This document shows positions 1 to 8,404 of a DNA stretch of 64,000 bases, in pieces. How positions within the stretch are numbered: position 1 is the stretch's first letter; each line of letters starts with the position of its first letter. Under the pieces are notes generated by a model that saw only the letters and a list, made by a program, of their open reading frames with translations, was not told the DNA's origin and did not search any database. The stretch is from Methylobacterium terrae (GTDB lineage: Bacteria; Pseudomonadota; Alphaproteobacteria; Rhizobiales; Beijerinckiaceae). The stretch lies in the NCBI RefSeq assembly GCF_003173755.1, contig NZ_CP029553.1:5646001-5710000 (forward strand), written 5' to 3'. A program made the translations under genes and the position numbers.

Positions 1-670
1 TCACCTGGTCGAGGACGCCGTGGACGTTGACGGGCCCGCGCTCGACCGGACGCTCGTCGCCGAACAGCTCCATCCGCTCGACGATGCGCACGATCCGGTC
101 CGATTCGTCGCAGATCAGCCGGGTGAGCAGCCGGTCGTCCTCGGCGGCCGACTGCTCGAGGAGCTGGGCCGCGCCGCGGATGCCGGCGAGCGGGTTCTTG
201 ATCTCGTGGGCGAGCATCGCGCCGAGCGCCACCATCGAGCGGGCGGCCCCCCGATGGGTGAGCTGGCGGTTCATCTTGTCGGCGATGGTGCGCTCCTGGA
301 GCATCAGCACCACGAGGTCGTCGTCGAGATGGGTCGCGAACACGTCGACGCTGCGCTCGATGCCGGTGCGCGGCGAGGCGAGCTCGACCCGGTACTCGCT
401 GACGCTGGCCCGGCGCCGGCGCACCTCGTTCACCAGGGCGATGATCGGCGAGGAGAACGGGATGATGTCGCGCAGGCGCTGGCGCTGCATCATCCGGCGC
501 GAGTAGTCGAAGAAGTGCTCCGCCGCCATGTTGACCTGCAGGATGCGCTCGTCCGGACCGATGGTCAGGACGGGCAGCGGCAGGGCGTTGATGATCATCT
601 CGCTCGTCGGGTCGCTCATGAGCGAGGCCTTCCGGGTGCGGGCGGCAGGGGGGGCTGGCGCATCGCTCAT
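1..670 (-). CDS. ntrB: Nitrogen regulation sensor kinase NtrB (C-terminus cut off)
   Basis: Cytoplasmic PAS-histidine kinase that phosphorylates NtrC under nitrogen limitation and is controlled by PII. The visible part is the N-terminal half. A PAS-like sensor region comes first ([21 protein letters not shown]), then the H-box [11 protein letters not shown] carrying the phospho-accepting His, then the start of the dimerisation domain. The frame runs off the left edge of the window, so the ATPase domain is not seen. The ATG at 670 (MSDAPAP) lies only 2 bases beyond the dusB stop codon, so the two genes are cotranscribed. A second ATG 17 codons in (MSDPTSE) is a possible alternative start. The dusB(nifR3)-ntrB order is the classical one in alphaproteobacteria, where ntrC, ntrY and ntrX usually follow. 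Confidence 0.93.
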   Translation of the reverse strand, partial: MSDAPAPPAARTRKASLMSDPTSEMIINALPLPVLTIGPDERILQVNMAAEHFFDYSRRMMQRQRLRDIIPFSSPIIALVNEVRRRRASVSEYRVELASPRTGIERSVDVFATHLDDDLVVLMLQERTIADKMNRQLTHRGAARSMVALGAMLAHEIKNPLAGIRGAAQLLEQSAAEDDRLLTRLICDESDRIVRIVERMELFGDERPVERGPVNVHGVLDQV

Positions 671-672
671 CC

Positions 673-1761
673 TCATGCGGCCTGCTGTGCAGACCGTGCG
701 GCCTGATGCTCAGGCCGTGCGGCCGGGCCCTCGAAGGCGCGCCGCAGGAGCCGCGCGGCCTCGTCCGGGTCGGTGGTGGTGACGAGCCGGGTCCGCTCGG
801 AGGGATCGAGCCCGCCGGCATGGTCGGCATAGGCCGCGAGGTGCTTGCGGGCGTGGCGCACGCCCATCCGGGCGCCGTAGAGCGCGAGCAGGCCGTCGTA
901 ATGCTCGGCGGCGAGCTCGGCTTTTGCCACGGCGTCGGGCTCCGCGACCGCCTCGCCGCCGAGCCCCGCGGCGACCGCCGCGACGAGCCAGGGCCGCCCG
1001 ACCGCCGCCCGGCCGATCATCACCGCGTCGGCGCCCGAGGCCGCGAGGCAGGCCCGGGCGTCGTCGAGGTTCGCTATGTCGCCGTTGGCGACGACCGGGA
1101 TCGCGACCGCCTCGCGGACAGGGCGGATCGCCGCCCAGTCGGCGCGGCCGGTGTAGAATTGCTGCCGGGTGCGGCCGTGCACCGTGACGGCGGCGTAGCC
1201 GAGCCGCTCGGCCCGCCGCGCCAGGTCGGGGGCGTTGCGGGTGGCGTCGTCCCAGCCGAGCCGCATCTTGACGGTGACCGGCACCGAGACCGCCTCGCGC
1301 ACCGCGGCGAGCAGGCGCTCGGCATGGTCGAGGTCGCGCATCAGCGCCGAGCCGGCCTGGCCGCCGGTCACGGCCTTGGCCGGGCAGCCCATGTTGACGT
1401 CGATCACGTCGGCGCCGTTGGCTTCGGCGAGGCGCGCGCCCTCCGCCATCCAGCGCGGGTCGCAGCCGGCGAGCTGGACGATGTGGGGCAGCACGCCCTC
1501 CCCCTCGGCCCGCAGGCGAGCCTCCGCGATCCCGCGGGCGAAATCCTCCGCCGCCACCATCTCGGAGACGGTCGCGGTGGCGCCGAGCCGGCGGGCGATC
1601 CGGCGCATGTGCAGGTCGGTGACCCCCGACAGGGGCGCCAGCAGCGCCCCGCGAGCGAGCAGCGCCCCGCGCGCTGACCGCGCGGCGGACGGCGATCCCG
1701 TTGGCAGCGCTGCCGGCCCGGCCCCCGGGGCTTCGTCGCTCAAATAATGGTCAGTCGTCAT
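673..1761 (-). CDS. dusB: tRNA-dihydrouridine synthase DusB (NifR3)
   Basis: Flavoprotein that reduces specific uridines of tRNA to dihydrouridine with NADPH. The 362-residue product is a TIM barrel with the family signature [14 protein letters not shown] near residues 41-54, the catalytic Cys126 in [19 protein letters not shown], and the FMN phosphate-binding region VANGDI...[13 protein letters not shown] in the second half. The ATG at 1761 (MTTDHYL) was chosen because the frame upstream carries no conserved sequence. The first 40 residues are poorly conserved and contain an odd internal duplication (RGALLA twice). The gene is first of the dusB-ntrB operon. Confidence 0.95.
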   Translation of the reverse strand: MTTDHYLSDEAPGAGPAALPTGSPSAARSARGALLARGALLAPLSGVTDLHMRRIARRLGATATVSEMVAAEDFARGIAEARLRAEGEGVLPHIVQLAGCDPRWMAEGARLAEANGADVIDVNMGCPAKAVTGGQAGSALMRDLDHAERLLAAVREAVSVPVTVKMRLGWDDATRNAPDLARRAERLGYAAVTVHGRTRQQFYTGRADWAAIRPVREAVAIPVVANGDIANLDDARACLAASGADAVMIGRAAVGRPWLVAAVAAGLGGEAVAEPDAVAKAELAAEHYDGLLALYGARMGVRHARKHLAAYADHAGGLDPSERTRLVTTTDPDEAARLLRRAFEGPAARPEHQAARSAQQAA

Positions 1762-2121
1762 TGTGCACAGCAAATAGCCAAAACCCGGTCGGACGCAAGC
1801 GCGTTCGGACTTCGATCCTCGAATTGCCCGTGAATGGGGTGGTGGGTGGCCCAGGCCCGAGCCCTGTCTCAAGACGGCGGCCGGCGGCCGGCGTGCGGTG
1901 GCGTTCCGCGGCGGCTCTCGCCTATGCGGAGCAGGATAAGGATGCATCGCGGCGAAATGGAAGCGGCGGCGTCCGGGCTTTGCTGCGCTGCGGATGGCTG
2001 ACGAGTCCGAGCCGGTGCGAGACGGATGTCGCTTGCCCGCGCCAGCCGTAAAATGAGGTCGCTTGGTTTGAGATTTCCAGAAAAACGCCGTATCTCGCTC
2101 CGATTTTGCAAAGTAGAGCGC
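1762..2121. other. Gene-free divergent region between dusB and ispDF
   Basis: No reading frame here shows conserved protein sequence on either strand. It must hold the dusB promoter, and with the repeat to its right it separates divergent genes by 684 bases. Short AT-richer patches occur at about 1741-1790 and 2046-2110, but I could not assign convincing -35/-10 pairs. Confidence 0.5.
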
Positions 2122-2274
2122 ATCCCCCTCTCCCGTGTGGGAGAGGGGTCAGGGGTGAGGGTGGCGCGGCTTCAGAATTGAACTCAACCGTTGAGCTGCC
2201 AGCGCGACGGCCACAGCTTTATGCTGAAGCGCACCACCCTCACCCCTACCCCTCTCCCACACGGGAGAGGGGAT
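2122..2274. repeat. Inverted doublet of a 40-base palindromic repeat
   Basis: Two near-identical copies in opposite orientation lie at 2122-2165 and 2231-2274. Each contains the internal hairpin ccctctcccgtgtgggagaggg followed by a ggggtgaggg tail. The copies differ by about two single-base indels or substitutions. The similarity continues weakly inward (gcttcag at the left copy against ctgaagc at the right), so the whole 153 bases could fold into one large cruciform. This layout is typical of REP/BIME-type intergenic elements. It sits upstream of ispDF in the non-coding gap and shows no sign of encoding a protein. Confidence 0.8.
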
Positions 2275-2445
2275 CCCGCGACTTCCTCGTATTGGGAACA
2301 TTGCGCGGAAACGACATCATGCATCGTGCGCAACCGGGGGTCTCGAATGTTGCGCGGACAAGCGCCGACTCCCCCGCCAGGACCCGCCCGCAGCGCGTGT
2401 TCTGTCCACGCGGTACCCCCCCTTCCCCTGGTGCATTTGCCTCGA

Positions 2446-3732
2446 ATGAGCGCCGCCGCTAAGGAGCGGGCAATTCCGGGAGCGACCCTTTTGACCCTTT
2501 CCCAGATCGCCGCGGTGGTCGTCGCCGCGGGGCGCGGCATCCGCGTCGGCGGCGACACGCCCAAGCAGTATCGCCGCGTCGGCGGCCAGGCGGTCCTGAC
2601 CCGGACCCTGGCGGCGCTCGCCGCCCATCCGGGCATCGACCGGATCCAGGTGGTGATCGCCGCCGACGCCGCCGCCTTCTACGACGAGTGCCTGGGCGAT
2701 CTTCCGCCTGCGGCGCGGGCGAAGCTCGCCCGGCCGACCGAGGGCGGCGCCACCCGTCAGGCCTCCGTCCGGGCCGGGCTCGCGGCCCTGGCGCGTGACG
2801 GCGATCCGGACCTGGTGCTGGTCCACGACGCCGCCCGCCCCTTCGTCGACGGCGCGCTGATCGACCGCGCGATCGCGGCGGCGCGAGACCACGGCGCCGC
2901 CGTGCCGGGGGTGCCGGTGAGCGACACCATCAAGGTGGTCGAGCCGGACGGCCGGGTACGCGCGACCCCGGAGCGAGAATCCCTGCGCGCGGTGCAGACC
3001 CCGCAGGCGTTCCGCTTCGCGCTCCTGCACGCGGCCCACGGGCGCGCCGCGTCCGAGGGACTCGACGGCTTCACCGACGACGGCGCGCTCGCCGAGTGGG
3101 CCGGCCTGCCGGTGGCGGTCTTCCCCGGAGACCTGCGCAACCGCAAGATCACCCAGGCCGCCGACCTCGTCGAGGCCGACCGCGCCTTCTTGCCGGAGCC
3201 CCGCTCCGGTCGCCCATCCGTGGAAGACCCTGCCATGACCCTTCTCACCCGCCTCGGCACCGGCTTCGACGTGCACGCCTTCACGGAGGGCGACCACGTG
3301 TGGCTCGGCGGCGTGCGCATCCCGGCCGATCGCGGCGTGCTCGCCCATTCCGACGGCGACGTGGTGCTGCACGCGCTCACCGACGCGATCCTCGGCGCGC
3401 TCGCCGACGGCGACATCGGCGTGCACTTCCCGCCGAGCGACCCGCGCTGGCGCGGCGCCTCCTCCGACCAGTTCCTCGCCGACGCGGTGCGGCGGGTGTC
3501 CGAGCGCGGCGGGGTGATCGACCACCTCGACATCACGGTGCTGGCCGAGGCGCCGCGGATCGGCGCCCATCGCGACGCGATCCGGACCCGGATCGCCGAG
3601 ATCGCCGGCGTGCCGCTCTCGGCGGTGTCGATCAAGGCGACGACGACGGAGAAGCTCGGCTTCGTCGGCCGGGCCGAGGGCCTCGCCGCCCAGGCCGCCG
3701 CGACCATCCGGCTCCCGGAGGCGCGCGCCTGA
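2446..3732 (+). CDS. ispDF: Bifunctional 2-C-methyl-D-erythritol 4-phosphate cytidylyltransferase / MECDP synthase IspDF
   Basis: Carries two non-adjacent steps of the MEP isoprenoid pathway on one chain: CTP-dependent cytidylylation of MEP and cyclisation of CDP-ME-2-phosphate to ME-2,4-cyclodiphosphate. The IspD half (about residues 20-250) has the CTP-binding AAGRGIR at 27-33, PKQY at 39-42 and LVHDAARPF near 125-133. The IspF half begins near residue 264 ([16 protein letters not shown]), with the metal ligands of GFDVHAF and [18 protein letters not shown], and ends with [11 protein letters not shown]. At 428 residues it matches the fused form usual in alphaproteobacteria. ATG 2446 was chosen, but the first ~18 residues are weakly supported. 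It overlaps pncC by one base. Confidence 0.95.
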   Translation: MSAAAKERAIPGATLLTLSQIAAVVVAAGRGIRVGGDTPKQYRRVGGQAVLTRTLAALAAHPGIDRIQVVIAADAAAFYDECLGDLPPAARAKLARPTEGGATRQASVRAGLAALARDGDPDLVLVHDAARPFVDGALIDRAIAAARDHGAAVPGVPVSDTIKVVEPDGRVRATPERESLRAVQTPQAFRFALLHAAHGRAASEGLDGFTDDGALAEWAGLPVAVFPGDLRNRKITQAADLVEADRAFLPEPRSGRPSVEDPAMTLLTRLGTGFDVHAFTEGDHVWLGGVRIPADRGVLAHSDGDVVLHALTDAILGALADGDIGVHFPPSDPRWRGASSDQFLADAVRRVSERGGVIDHLDITVLAEAPRIGAHRDAIRTRIAEIAGVPLSAVSIKATTTEKLGFVGRAEGLAAQAAATIRLPEARA

Positions 3733-4229
3733 TGTTCGATGCCGCCCTCATCACCCGGGCGAGCGTGCTGATCGCCGCCTATCGCGAGCGCCAGGCGCGC
3801 CTCGTCACCGCCGAATCCTGCACCGGCGGCCTCGTCGCCGCCCTGCTCACCGAGGTCGCGGGCTCCTCTCAGGTGGTGGAGCGCGGCTTCGTCACCTATT
3901 CCAACGAAGCCAAGGCCGAGATCCTCGGCGTCGACTTCAACCTGATCTCGGCCCACGGCGCGGTGAGCGAGCCGGTGGCGAGGGCGATGGCGGAAGGCGC
4001 GCTCGCCCATTCCCGCGCCGACGTGGCGCTCGCCATCACGGGCATCGCCGGTCCCGGCGGCGCGACGCCGATGAAGCCCGTGGGCCTCGTCCATTTCGGC
4101 CTCGTCGCCGCCGGCCGGGCGACCCGGCACATCGAGCGCCGCTACGGCGATCTCGGGCGCTCCGAGGTCCGGCGCTGCGCCGTCGAGGACGCGCTCGGCT
4201 TCCTGGAGATGGCGCTGGAGAAGGTGTGA
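3732..4229 (+). CDS. pncC: Nicotinamide-nucleotide amidohydrolase PncC (CinA C-terminal domain protein)
   Basis: Deamidates nicotinamide mononucleotide to nicotinate mononucleotide in pyridine nucleotide salvage. The 165-residue product is a stand-alone CinA C-terminal domain with the hallmark VTAESCTGGLVAALLTEVAG, the segment FVTYSNEAKAEILGV and the ITGIAGPGG loop. It lacks the N-terminal MoeA-like domain of full CinA, which is usual in proteobacteria. The ATG shares its A with the ispDF stop (TGATG), so translation is coupled. In many relatives ratA and lipA follow here. In this window those two genes are about 50 kb away. Confidence 0.93.
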   Translation: MFDAALITRASVLIAAYRERQARLVTAESCTGGLVAALLTEVAGSSQVVERGFVTYSNEAKAEILGVDFNLISAHGAVSEPVARAMAEGALAHSRADVALAITGIAGPGGATPMKPVGLVHFGLVAAGRATRHIERRYGDLGRSEVRRCAVEDALGFLEMALEKV

Positions 4230-4268
4230 TACGGAAATCCGGAAGATCACTTCCGGATTTCCGTATCA
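4227..4268 (+). terminator. Perfect 19-bp hairpin containing the pncC stop codon
   Basis: The arms tgatacggaaatccggaag (4227-4245) and its exact complement (4250-4268) flank the 4-base loop atca. The left arm begins with the pncC TGA. There is no T-tract, so it is either a factor-assisted terminator, an mRNA-stabilising stem or a mobile palindrome. Two further stems follow in the same 140-base gap: 4281-4288 with 4292-4299, and 4315-4324 with 4341-4350. Confidence 0.7.
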
Positions 4269-4367
4269 CCAGCCCGCGCGGCGGAGCCGGCGGCTCCGCA
4301 CGCTTGAGCGAAGCCGAAATCCGCATCGCGAAGCAATCGGGCGGATTTCGTACGAGGGGGGGCTCCC

Positions 4368-5345
4368 TCACAGGTCCAGCACCCAGGTCTCCCCCACCAG
4401 GTCCCGCCCGAACGAGCGGTGCGGCGCGCTCTCGGCTAGGCGGAAGCCCGCCTCGGCGTAGATCCGCCGGGCGGCCGTGAGCACGTCGTTGGTCCAGAGG
4501 CTCAAGCACCGGTAGCCGCGCTCCCGGGCGCCGGCGATGCAGGCCTCGGTCAGGCGCCGGCCGAGTCCCTGGCCCCGGGCGGCGGGCTCGACGTAGAGCA
4601 GGCGCAGCTTCGCGACCGTGTCCGAGTGCGGCGCCAGGAACACGCTGCCCATGACGTCGCCCTCCTGCCCGGCGATCCAGGCCCCGGCCCGGGCCGGGTC
4701 GAAGTCGCGCACGAACCCGGCCAGGATCTCCGCCACCAGGGCCTCGAAGGAGAGGTCGAAGCCGTACTCGGCGGCGTAGAGCACGCCCTGGCGGTGGGCG
4801 ATCCAGCCGACATCGCCGGAGCGCAGGCCGCGCAAGGTCGCGGGCTCCCCGCCCTGCGAGGGATCGCCGAGGAGCCGGCGCACCCGCGCCATCGCGCCGA
4901 CGAGCGAGGCCCGGTCGCGGGGCGAGAGCCGCGCCAGCAGGGCGCCGACCTCCTCCCGCGCCGACGCGTCGAGCGGCGCGAAGGCGGCCCGTCCTTCGGG
5001 GGTCAGGGCCAGGACCTGGCGCCGCCCGTCGCCCGCGGCGGTCCGGCGGGTCACCAGGCCCTGGTCCTCGAAGCGCTTGAGCAGGCGGCTCAGGTAGCCG
5101 GCATCGAGGCCGAGATCCTGGCCGAGGACCGAGGCGGTCAGCCCGACCGAGGCGGTCAGACGATCGCGATGGGCGAGCTCGTAGAGCACCCGCGCCTCGG
5201 TGAGCGAGAAGGCGCTGCGGTGCAGCCCCTCCTCGAGGAGGCCGATCTGCCGGGTGTAGAACCGGCCGAAGGCCCGCACCGCCGCGACCATCTCCGGATC
5301 GACCTCCGCGTCCATCGCCACGTCATGCGCCACGTCATGCGCCAT
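4368..5345 (-). CDS. MarR-family regulator fused to a GNAT N-acetyltransferase
   Basis: The 325-residue product has two domains. Residues about 15-150 form a MarR winged helix (FSLTEARVLYELAHRD, then LGLDAGYLSRLLKRFEDQGLVTR with a wing at RRTAAGDGRRQVLALTPEG). Residues about 165-325 form a GNAT fold with the acetyl-CoA loop ARGQGLGRRL and the C-terminal LSLWTNDVLTAARRIYAEAGF. Such fusions are known as putative self-contained sensor-regulators, but the substrate is unknown. ATG 5345 has a good GGGAGG ribosome site 7 bases upstream. The N-terminus carries a short HDVA duplication. A perfect palindrome about 40 bases upstream is a likely autoregulatory operator. Confidence 0.9.
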   Translation of the reverse strand: MAHDVAHDVAMDAEVDPEMVAAVRAFGRFYTRQIGLLEEGLHRSAFSLTEARVLYELAHRDRLTASVGLTASVLGQDLGLDAGYLSRLLKRFEDQGLVTRRTAAGDGRRQVLALTPEGRAAFAPLDASAREEVGALLARLSPRDRASLVGAMARVRRLLGDPSQGGEPATLRGLRSGDVGWIAHRQGVLYAAEYGFDLSFEALVAEILAGFVRDFDPARAGAWIAGQEGDVMGSVFLAPHSDTVAKLRLLYVEPAARGQGLGRRLTEACIAGARERGYRCLSLWTNDVLTAARRIYAEAGFRLAESAPHRSFGRDLVGETWVLDL

Positions 5346-5384
5346 CGGCCCGCCTCCCGTTCGAAGGCAGGATCGTCCAGATAT

Positions 5385-5397
5385 TTGACTCAGTCAA
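5385..5397. promoter_or_regulatory. Palindromic candidate MarR operator ttgactcagtcaa
   Basis: This perfect 13-base palindrome (ttgact-c-agtcaa) lies 40 bases upstream of the MarR-GNAT start codon. Read leftward it offers a -35-like TTGACT. The position and symmetry fit an operator for the adjacent MarR domain. It also overlaps the stop codon of the response regulator gene at 5394-5396. The operator role is inference. Confidence 0.5.
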
Positions 5398-5765
5398 CTG
5401 TTGGTGCCGCCCGCCGCCAGCTGCCCGACGAGGTCGCGCACCTGCCCGATCCGGAAGGGCTTTCGCAGGAAGGCGACGTACCCGGAGGCGCGCTCGCGCA
5501 CGGTCTCCTCCGGCATCGAGCTCATCAGCACGACCGGGATGGCCCTCGTCCCCGGATCGGACGCGAGGGCGGCCAGCATCGCGGGTCCGTCCATCACCGG
5601 CATCATGAAGTCGAGGAAGATCAGGTCGGGCGGGCCGGCCGCGACGCGGGCGAGGCCCTGGCGGCCGTTGGCGGCGGTGACCACGCGGTGGCCGTCGTCG
5701 GACAGGACCGCGTCCAGCAATTCGGCGATGCCGAACTCGTCGTCCACGATGAGCACCGTCGCCAC
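5394..5765 (-). CDS. Single-domain response regulator (CheY-like receiver)
   Basis: The 123-residue stand-alone receiver domain has the acidic pocket VDD (residues 7-9), phospho-acceptor Asp52 in LDFMMP, Ser82 at the switch position and Lys102 in LRKPF. It has no output domain, so it must act by protein contact or as a phosphate sink or relay. It starts with GTG at 5765, only 4 bases after the TAG of the KaiC-like gene, and is therefore cotranscribed with it. The likely partner is the histidine kinase two genes upstream. Confidence 0.92.
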   Translation of the reverse strand: MATVLIVDDEFGIAELLDAVLSDDGHRVVTAANGRQGLARVAAGPPDLIFLDFMMPVMDGPAMLAALASDPGTRAIPVVLMSSMPEETVRERASGYVAFLRKPFRIGQVRDLVGQLAAGGTNS

Positions 5766-5769
5766 GGGC

Positions 5770-7293
5770 CTATTCCCCGCCGCTTCTCATGCGGTCCCGG
5801 TCGGCCAGGATCGCCTCGGCCCGGTCCGGGCCGTCGTCGATCGCCAGGCCGCCCGGCCGGATGTCGAAGACGCGCAGGTTCGGGTCGATCCGCGCGTCGC
5901 GCGCCTTGGCGACGGCGATCAGGCGGTGGACGCCGGAGCGCAAGGAGCAGGAGCGCATCAGCACCACGTTCTCCGCGACGCTGGAGGTCTGGCGCAGGGA
6001 GGAGCCGCCGGAGGGCGCGTCGATGAAGGTGCCGCGCAGGTCGGTCTCCCGGGTGTACATCGCCGTCGCGCCCAGCGCCCTGAGCTCCGCCGTGAGGGCG
6101 GCGAAGATGCGCAGGATCCGGTCCTGATCCCCTGCGATCCGGCACATCGCGTCCAGACCGTCGATGAACACGCGCCGGACCCCCCGGTTCCGGATCGCCT
6201 CGAGGAGGTCGGTGCAGACCTCGTCGATCAGCCCCTCGGTCGCCGGCTGCCACGTCACCGCGACCCGGCCCTCCTCGATCAGGCCGGCGACCGGCAGCCG
6301 CAGGGCCCGCGCCTTGGCGAGGATCGCGGCCTCGCTCTCGTAGAAGCCGCAGAAGAGGCCCGGCGCCTCCGGGTCGGCGCCGAGGAACTGCAGGCCGAGC
6401 GTCGTCTTGCCGATGCCGGCGGGACCGCCGACCAGGGTGGTGGAGTGGTGCGGCAGGCCGCCGCCCAGCATCGCGTCGAGGGCGGGGAGCCCGGTGGTGA
6501 GGGCTGCGCCCTCGACGTGGTCGCGCCGGCTCGGCACCCGCAAGGACGCCTCGATGCGCGGAAACACCCGGATCCCGCCATCGGTGATGCGGACGGCGTG
6601 GCGCCCGCGCAGGAAGCCGCTGCCGCGGAACTTGCACACTTCGAGCTCGCGCTCGGCCCGCCGGCCGACGAGCCGGCTCGACAGGGCGATCAGCCCGTCG
6701 ACCATCGTGTGCTCGGCCGCCACCCTGTCGGCTCCGGCGGAGGCGCTGGTGAGGAGGAGCACGGTGGCGCCGGTGGCGGCGGCCTGGGTCTGCAATTCAT
6801 GGATGAAGGTCTTGAACGCGAGCGTCGAGGACGCGGTCTCCTCCGCCGCCACCAGCCCGTCGAGGACGACGAGGCTCGCCTCGCGGCGGGCCGTCTCGCG
6901 GCGCAGCAGGGTCAGGAGGCCGGCCAGCCCCTCGTCCTGCAGGGTGCGGAAGGCGCTCAGGTACGCGATCCGGTCGGGGATCAGGGCGGGGTCGAAGAAG
7001 CCGAGCGGCGCGATGTGGCCGAGCATCCGGGAATGGCTCTCGGCGAGCAGCGTGACGTAGAGCGCCCGGTGCTCGGGCGAAGCGCCGGCTCGGGCACCCG
7101 CATGGGTGTAGCAGGCCTGGTTGCCGAAGATGGTCTTCCCCGAGCCCGGCGTGCCCTGGACGATGTAGACGCCGCCGCGGAACAGCCCGCCGCCGAGGAT
7201 CGCGTCGAGGCCGGCGATCCCGGTCGGCACCCGTTCCAGCCCGCCATAGGCACCGGCCTGTCCCATGCTCGGTCCCACCCCCGTCATCCGCAT
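5770..7293 (-). CDS. KaiC-like double RecA-fold ATPase
   Basis: The 507-residue protein has tandem KaiC domains. Domain 1 has Walker A GTPGSGKT (47-54) and Walker B LVVLDGL (141-147). Domain 2 has GPAGIGKT (290-297) and RVFIDGLD (374-381). By eye alignment to cyanobacterial KaiC, the paired catalytic glutamates after Walker A are AE (84-85) and YE (318-319) instead of EE. A serine pair at 437-438 falls where KaiC carries its phosphorylated Ser431/Thr432. No kaiA or kaiB is near. It sits between a histidine kinase gene and a receiver gene on the same strand, so it probably works as a switch in that relay rather than as a clock. ATG 7293 and 7287 are both possible starts. Confidence 0.92.
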   Translation of the reverse strand: MRMTGVGPSMGQAGAYGGLERVPTGIAGLDAILGGGLFRGGVYIVQGTPGSGKTIFGNQACYTHAGARAGASPEHRALYVTLLAESHSRMLGHIAPLGFFDPALIPDRIAYLSAFRTLQDEGLAGLLTLLRRETARREASLVVLDGLVAAEETASSTLAFKTFIHELQTQAAATGATVLLLTSASAGADRVAAEHTMVDGLIALSSRLVGRRAERELEVCKFRGSGFLRGRHAVRITDGGIRVFPRIEASLRVPSRRDHVEGAALTTGLPALDAMLGGGLPHHSTTLVGGPAGIGKTTLGLQFLGADPEAPGLFCGFYESEAAILAKARALRLPVAGLIEEGRVAVTWQPATEGLIDEVCTDLLEAIRNRGVRRVFIDGLDAMCRIAGDQDRILRIFAALTAELRALGATAMYTRETDLRGTFIDAPSGGSSLRQTSSVAENVVLMRSCSLRSGVHRLIAVAKARDARIDPNLRVFDIRPGGLAIDDGPDRAEAILADRDRMRSGGE

Positions 7294-7316
7294 GCTCGGT
7301 CGCCGTGTCGTCTAGA

Positions 7317-7359
7317 GCATTTTCCGACGAAGCGGATACCGGTTCGTCGAAGAAAATGC
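7317..7359. repeat. Short palindromic intergenic element
   Basis: The arms gcattttc-cgacgaa (7317-7331) and ttcgtcg-aa-gaaaatgc (7343-7359) pair with a two-base bulge and enclose gcggataccgg. The pattern (gcatttt...ataccggttcg...gaaaatgc) resembles a palindromic repeat that recurs in intergenic gaps of Hyphomicrobiales genomes. It lies between the histidine kinase stop and the KaiC-like start, so it is part of any readthrough transcript of the cassette. Confidence 0.6.
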
Positions 7360-7374
7360 ATCGAAATCAAAAAC

Positions 7375-8199
7375 TTAGAGAGCTTCGCGATGGCAACGCG
7401 ATCGTGAAGTGCCCTGGTCGTGAAGAGGCAGCGTGACCGTGAAGGTCGCGCCTTCGCCGGAGCGGCTCTCGACCGTCACGGTGCCGCCCATCGCCTCGGC
7501 GAGGCGGCGCACCAGCCACAGGCCGACCCCGAAGCCGATCGGAGCCGTCCCGGGATCGGCGACTGCGCGCTCGAAGCGCTCGAAGATGCGGGCCTGGTCG
7601 GCCGGCGGGATGCCGATGCCGCGGTCGGCGACCCGGATCCGCGCCGCCGCGCCGTCCCGGGCGCCCGAGACCGCGATCGCGCCGCCATCGCCGTACTTGA
7701 TCGCGTTGGTGATCAGGTTGTCGAGGATCTGGTCGAGAGCGAGGCGCTCGCAGGAGAGCACCAGGTCGTCCGGCACCGTCACGCTCACCGCGCTGCCGGC
7801 ATGGGCCGCCATCGGGCGCAAGGACGCCACGACCTCCTCCACCACCTCGGCGAGGGGCACGGGGGCGGCGAGCGGCGCGAGCTGCCCGGCCTGGACCCGG
7901 GAGACGTCGAGGAGGGTCGTCGCCCGGCGCACGTAGCGCTCGACGAGCCAGCGCAGCTGCGCCAGTCCCTGCGCCACCCGGCCTCCCGGCGCCTCGCGCT
8001 CGGCCGCACCCTGCAGGCGCTCGACCTGACCGAGGATCGGGGTCATCGGGTTGCGCAGTTCGTGCGCCACGCCGGCCAGGAACGCGTCGCGCTCGGCGAG
8101 CGCCCGGCGCAAGGAGGCGGCCTCCCGGCGCAAGGAGGCGACCTCGTCGGCGGGGTCGGCGGCCGGGATCCCGGCAAGCCCCGTCACCGGTGCGCTCAT
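7375..8199 (-). CDS. Soluble histidine kinase with no sensor domain
   Basis: The 274-residue kinase has a short helical N-terminus (EVASLRREAASLRRALAERD, likely coiled coil), the H-box FLAGVAHELRNPMTPI with His46, the N-box DQILDNLITNAIKYGDG, the G1 box RVADRGIGIPP and the G2 region GFGVGLWLVRRLAEAMGG. No membrane segment or PAS domain is visible, so it must sense through a partner. The KaiC-like ATPase encoded next is the obvious candidate. I chose ATG 8199. The frame stays open to a TTG at 8289, but that extension looks non-coding. It heads the HK-KaiC-RR series. Confidence 0.9.
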   Translation of the reverse strand: MSAPVTGLAGIPAADPADEVASLRREAASLRRALAERDAFLAGVAHELRNPMTPILGQVERLQGAAEREAPGGRVAQGLAQLRWLVERYVRRATTLLDVSRVQAGQLAPLAAPVPLAEVVEEVVASLRPMAAHAGSAVSVTVPDDLVLSCERLALDQILDNLITNAIKYGDGGAIAVSGARDGAAARIRVADRGIGIPPADQARIFERFERAVADPGTAPIGFGVGLWLVRRLAEAMGGTVTVESRSGEGATFTVTLPLHDQGTSRSRCHREAL

Positions 8200-8404
8200 G
8201 CGCCCGCCCGCCCGCACCCGGAGAAGATCCGGAACGGCGGCGTCGGCGGCGCAGGGGGCGGGGTCGGCATCACCCGGTTGGCATAACAAATCGCAACCGG
8301 GCAGGCGAGCGGCCGCGGCCGCGCTCGGACCGCTCGTCGCGCGCCGGTTCCTGCGGGCTAAGGTCGCGGCGACCTGATGCAGCGACCTTCGGGCCGCGGC
8401 GGGC

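Noticed and set aside
1701..2051. Small plus-strand gene in the dusB-ispDF gap
   Set aside because: Its start lies inside dusB on the other strand, there is no ribosome site, and the predicted protein is unstructured Arg/Ser/Pro sequence.
5770..7293. True circadian clock gene
   Set aside because: No kaiA or kaiB is present, and the catalytic glutamate pair is altered in both domains. KaiC-like proteins are widespread in non-clock roles.
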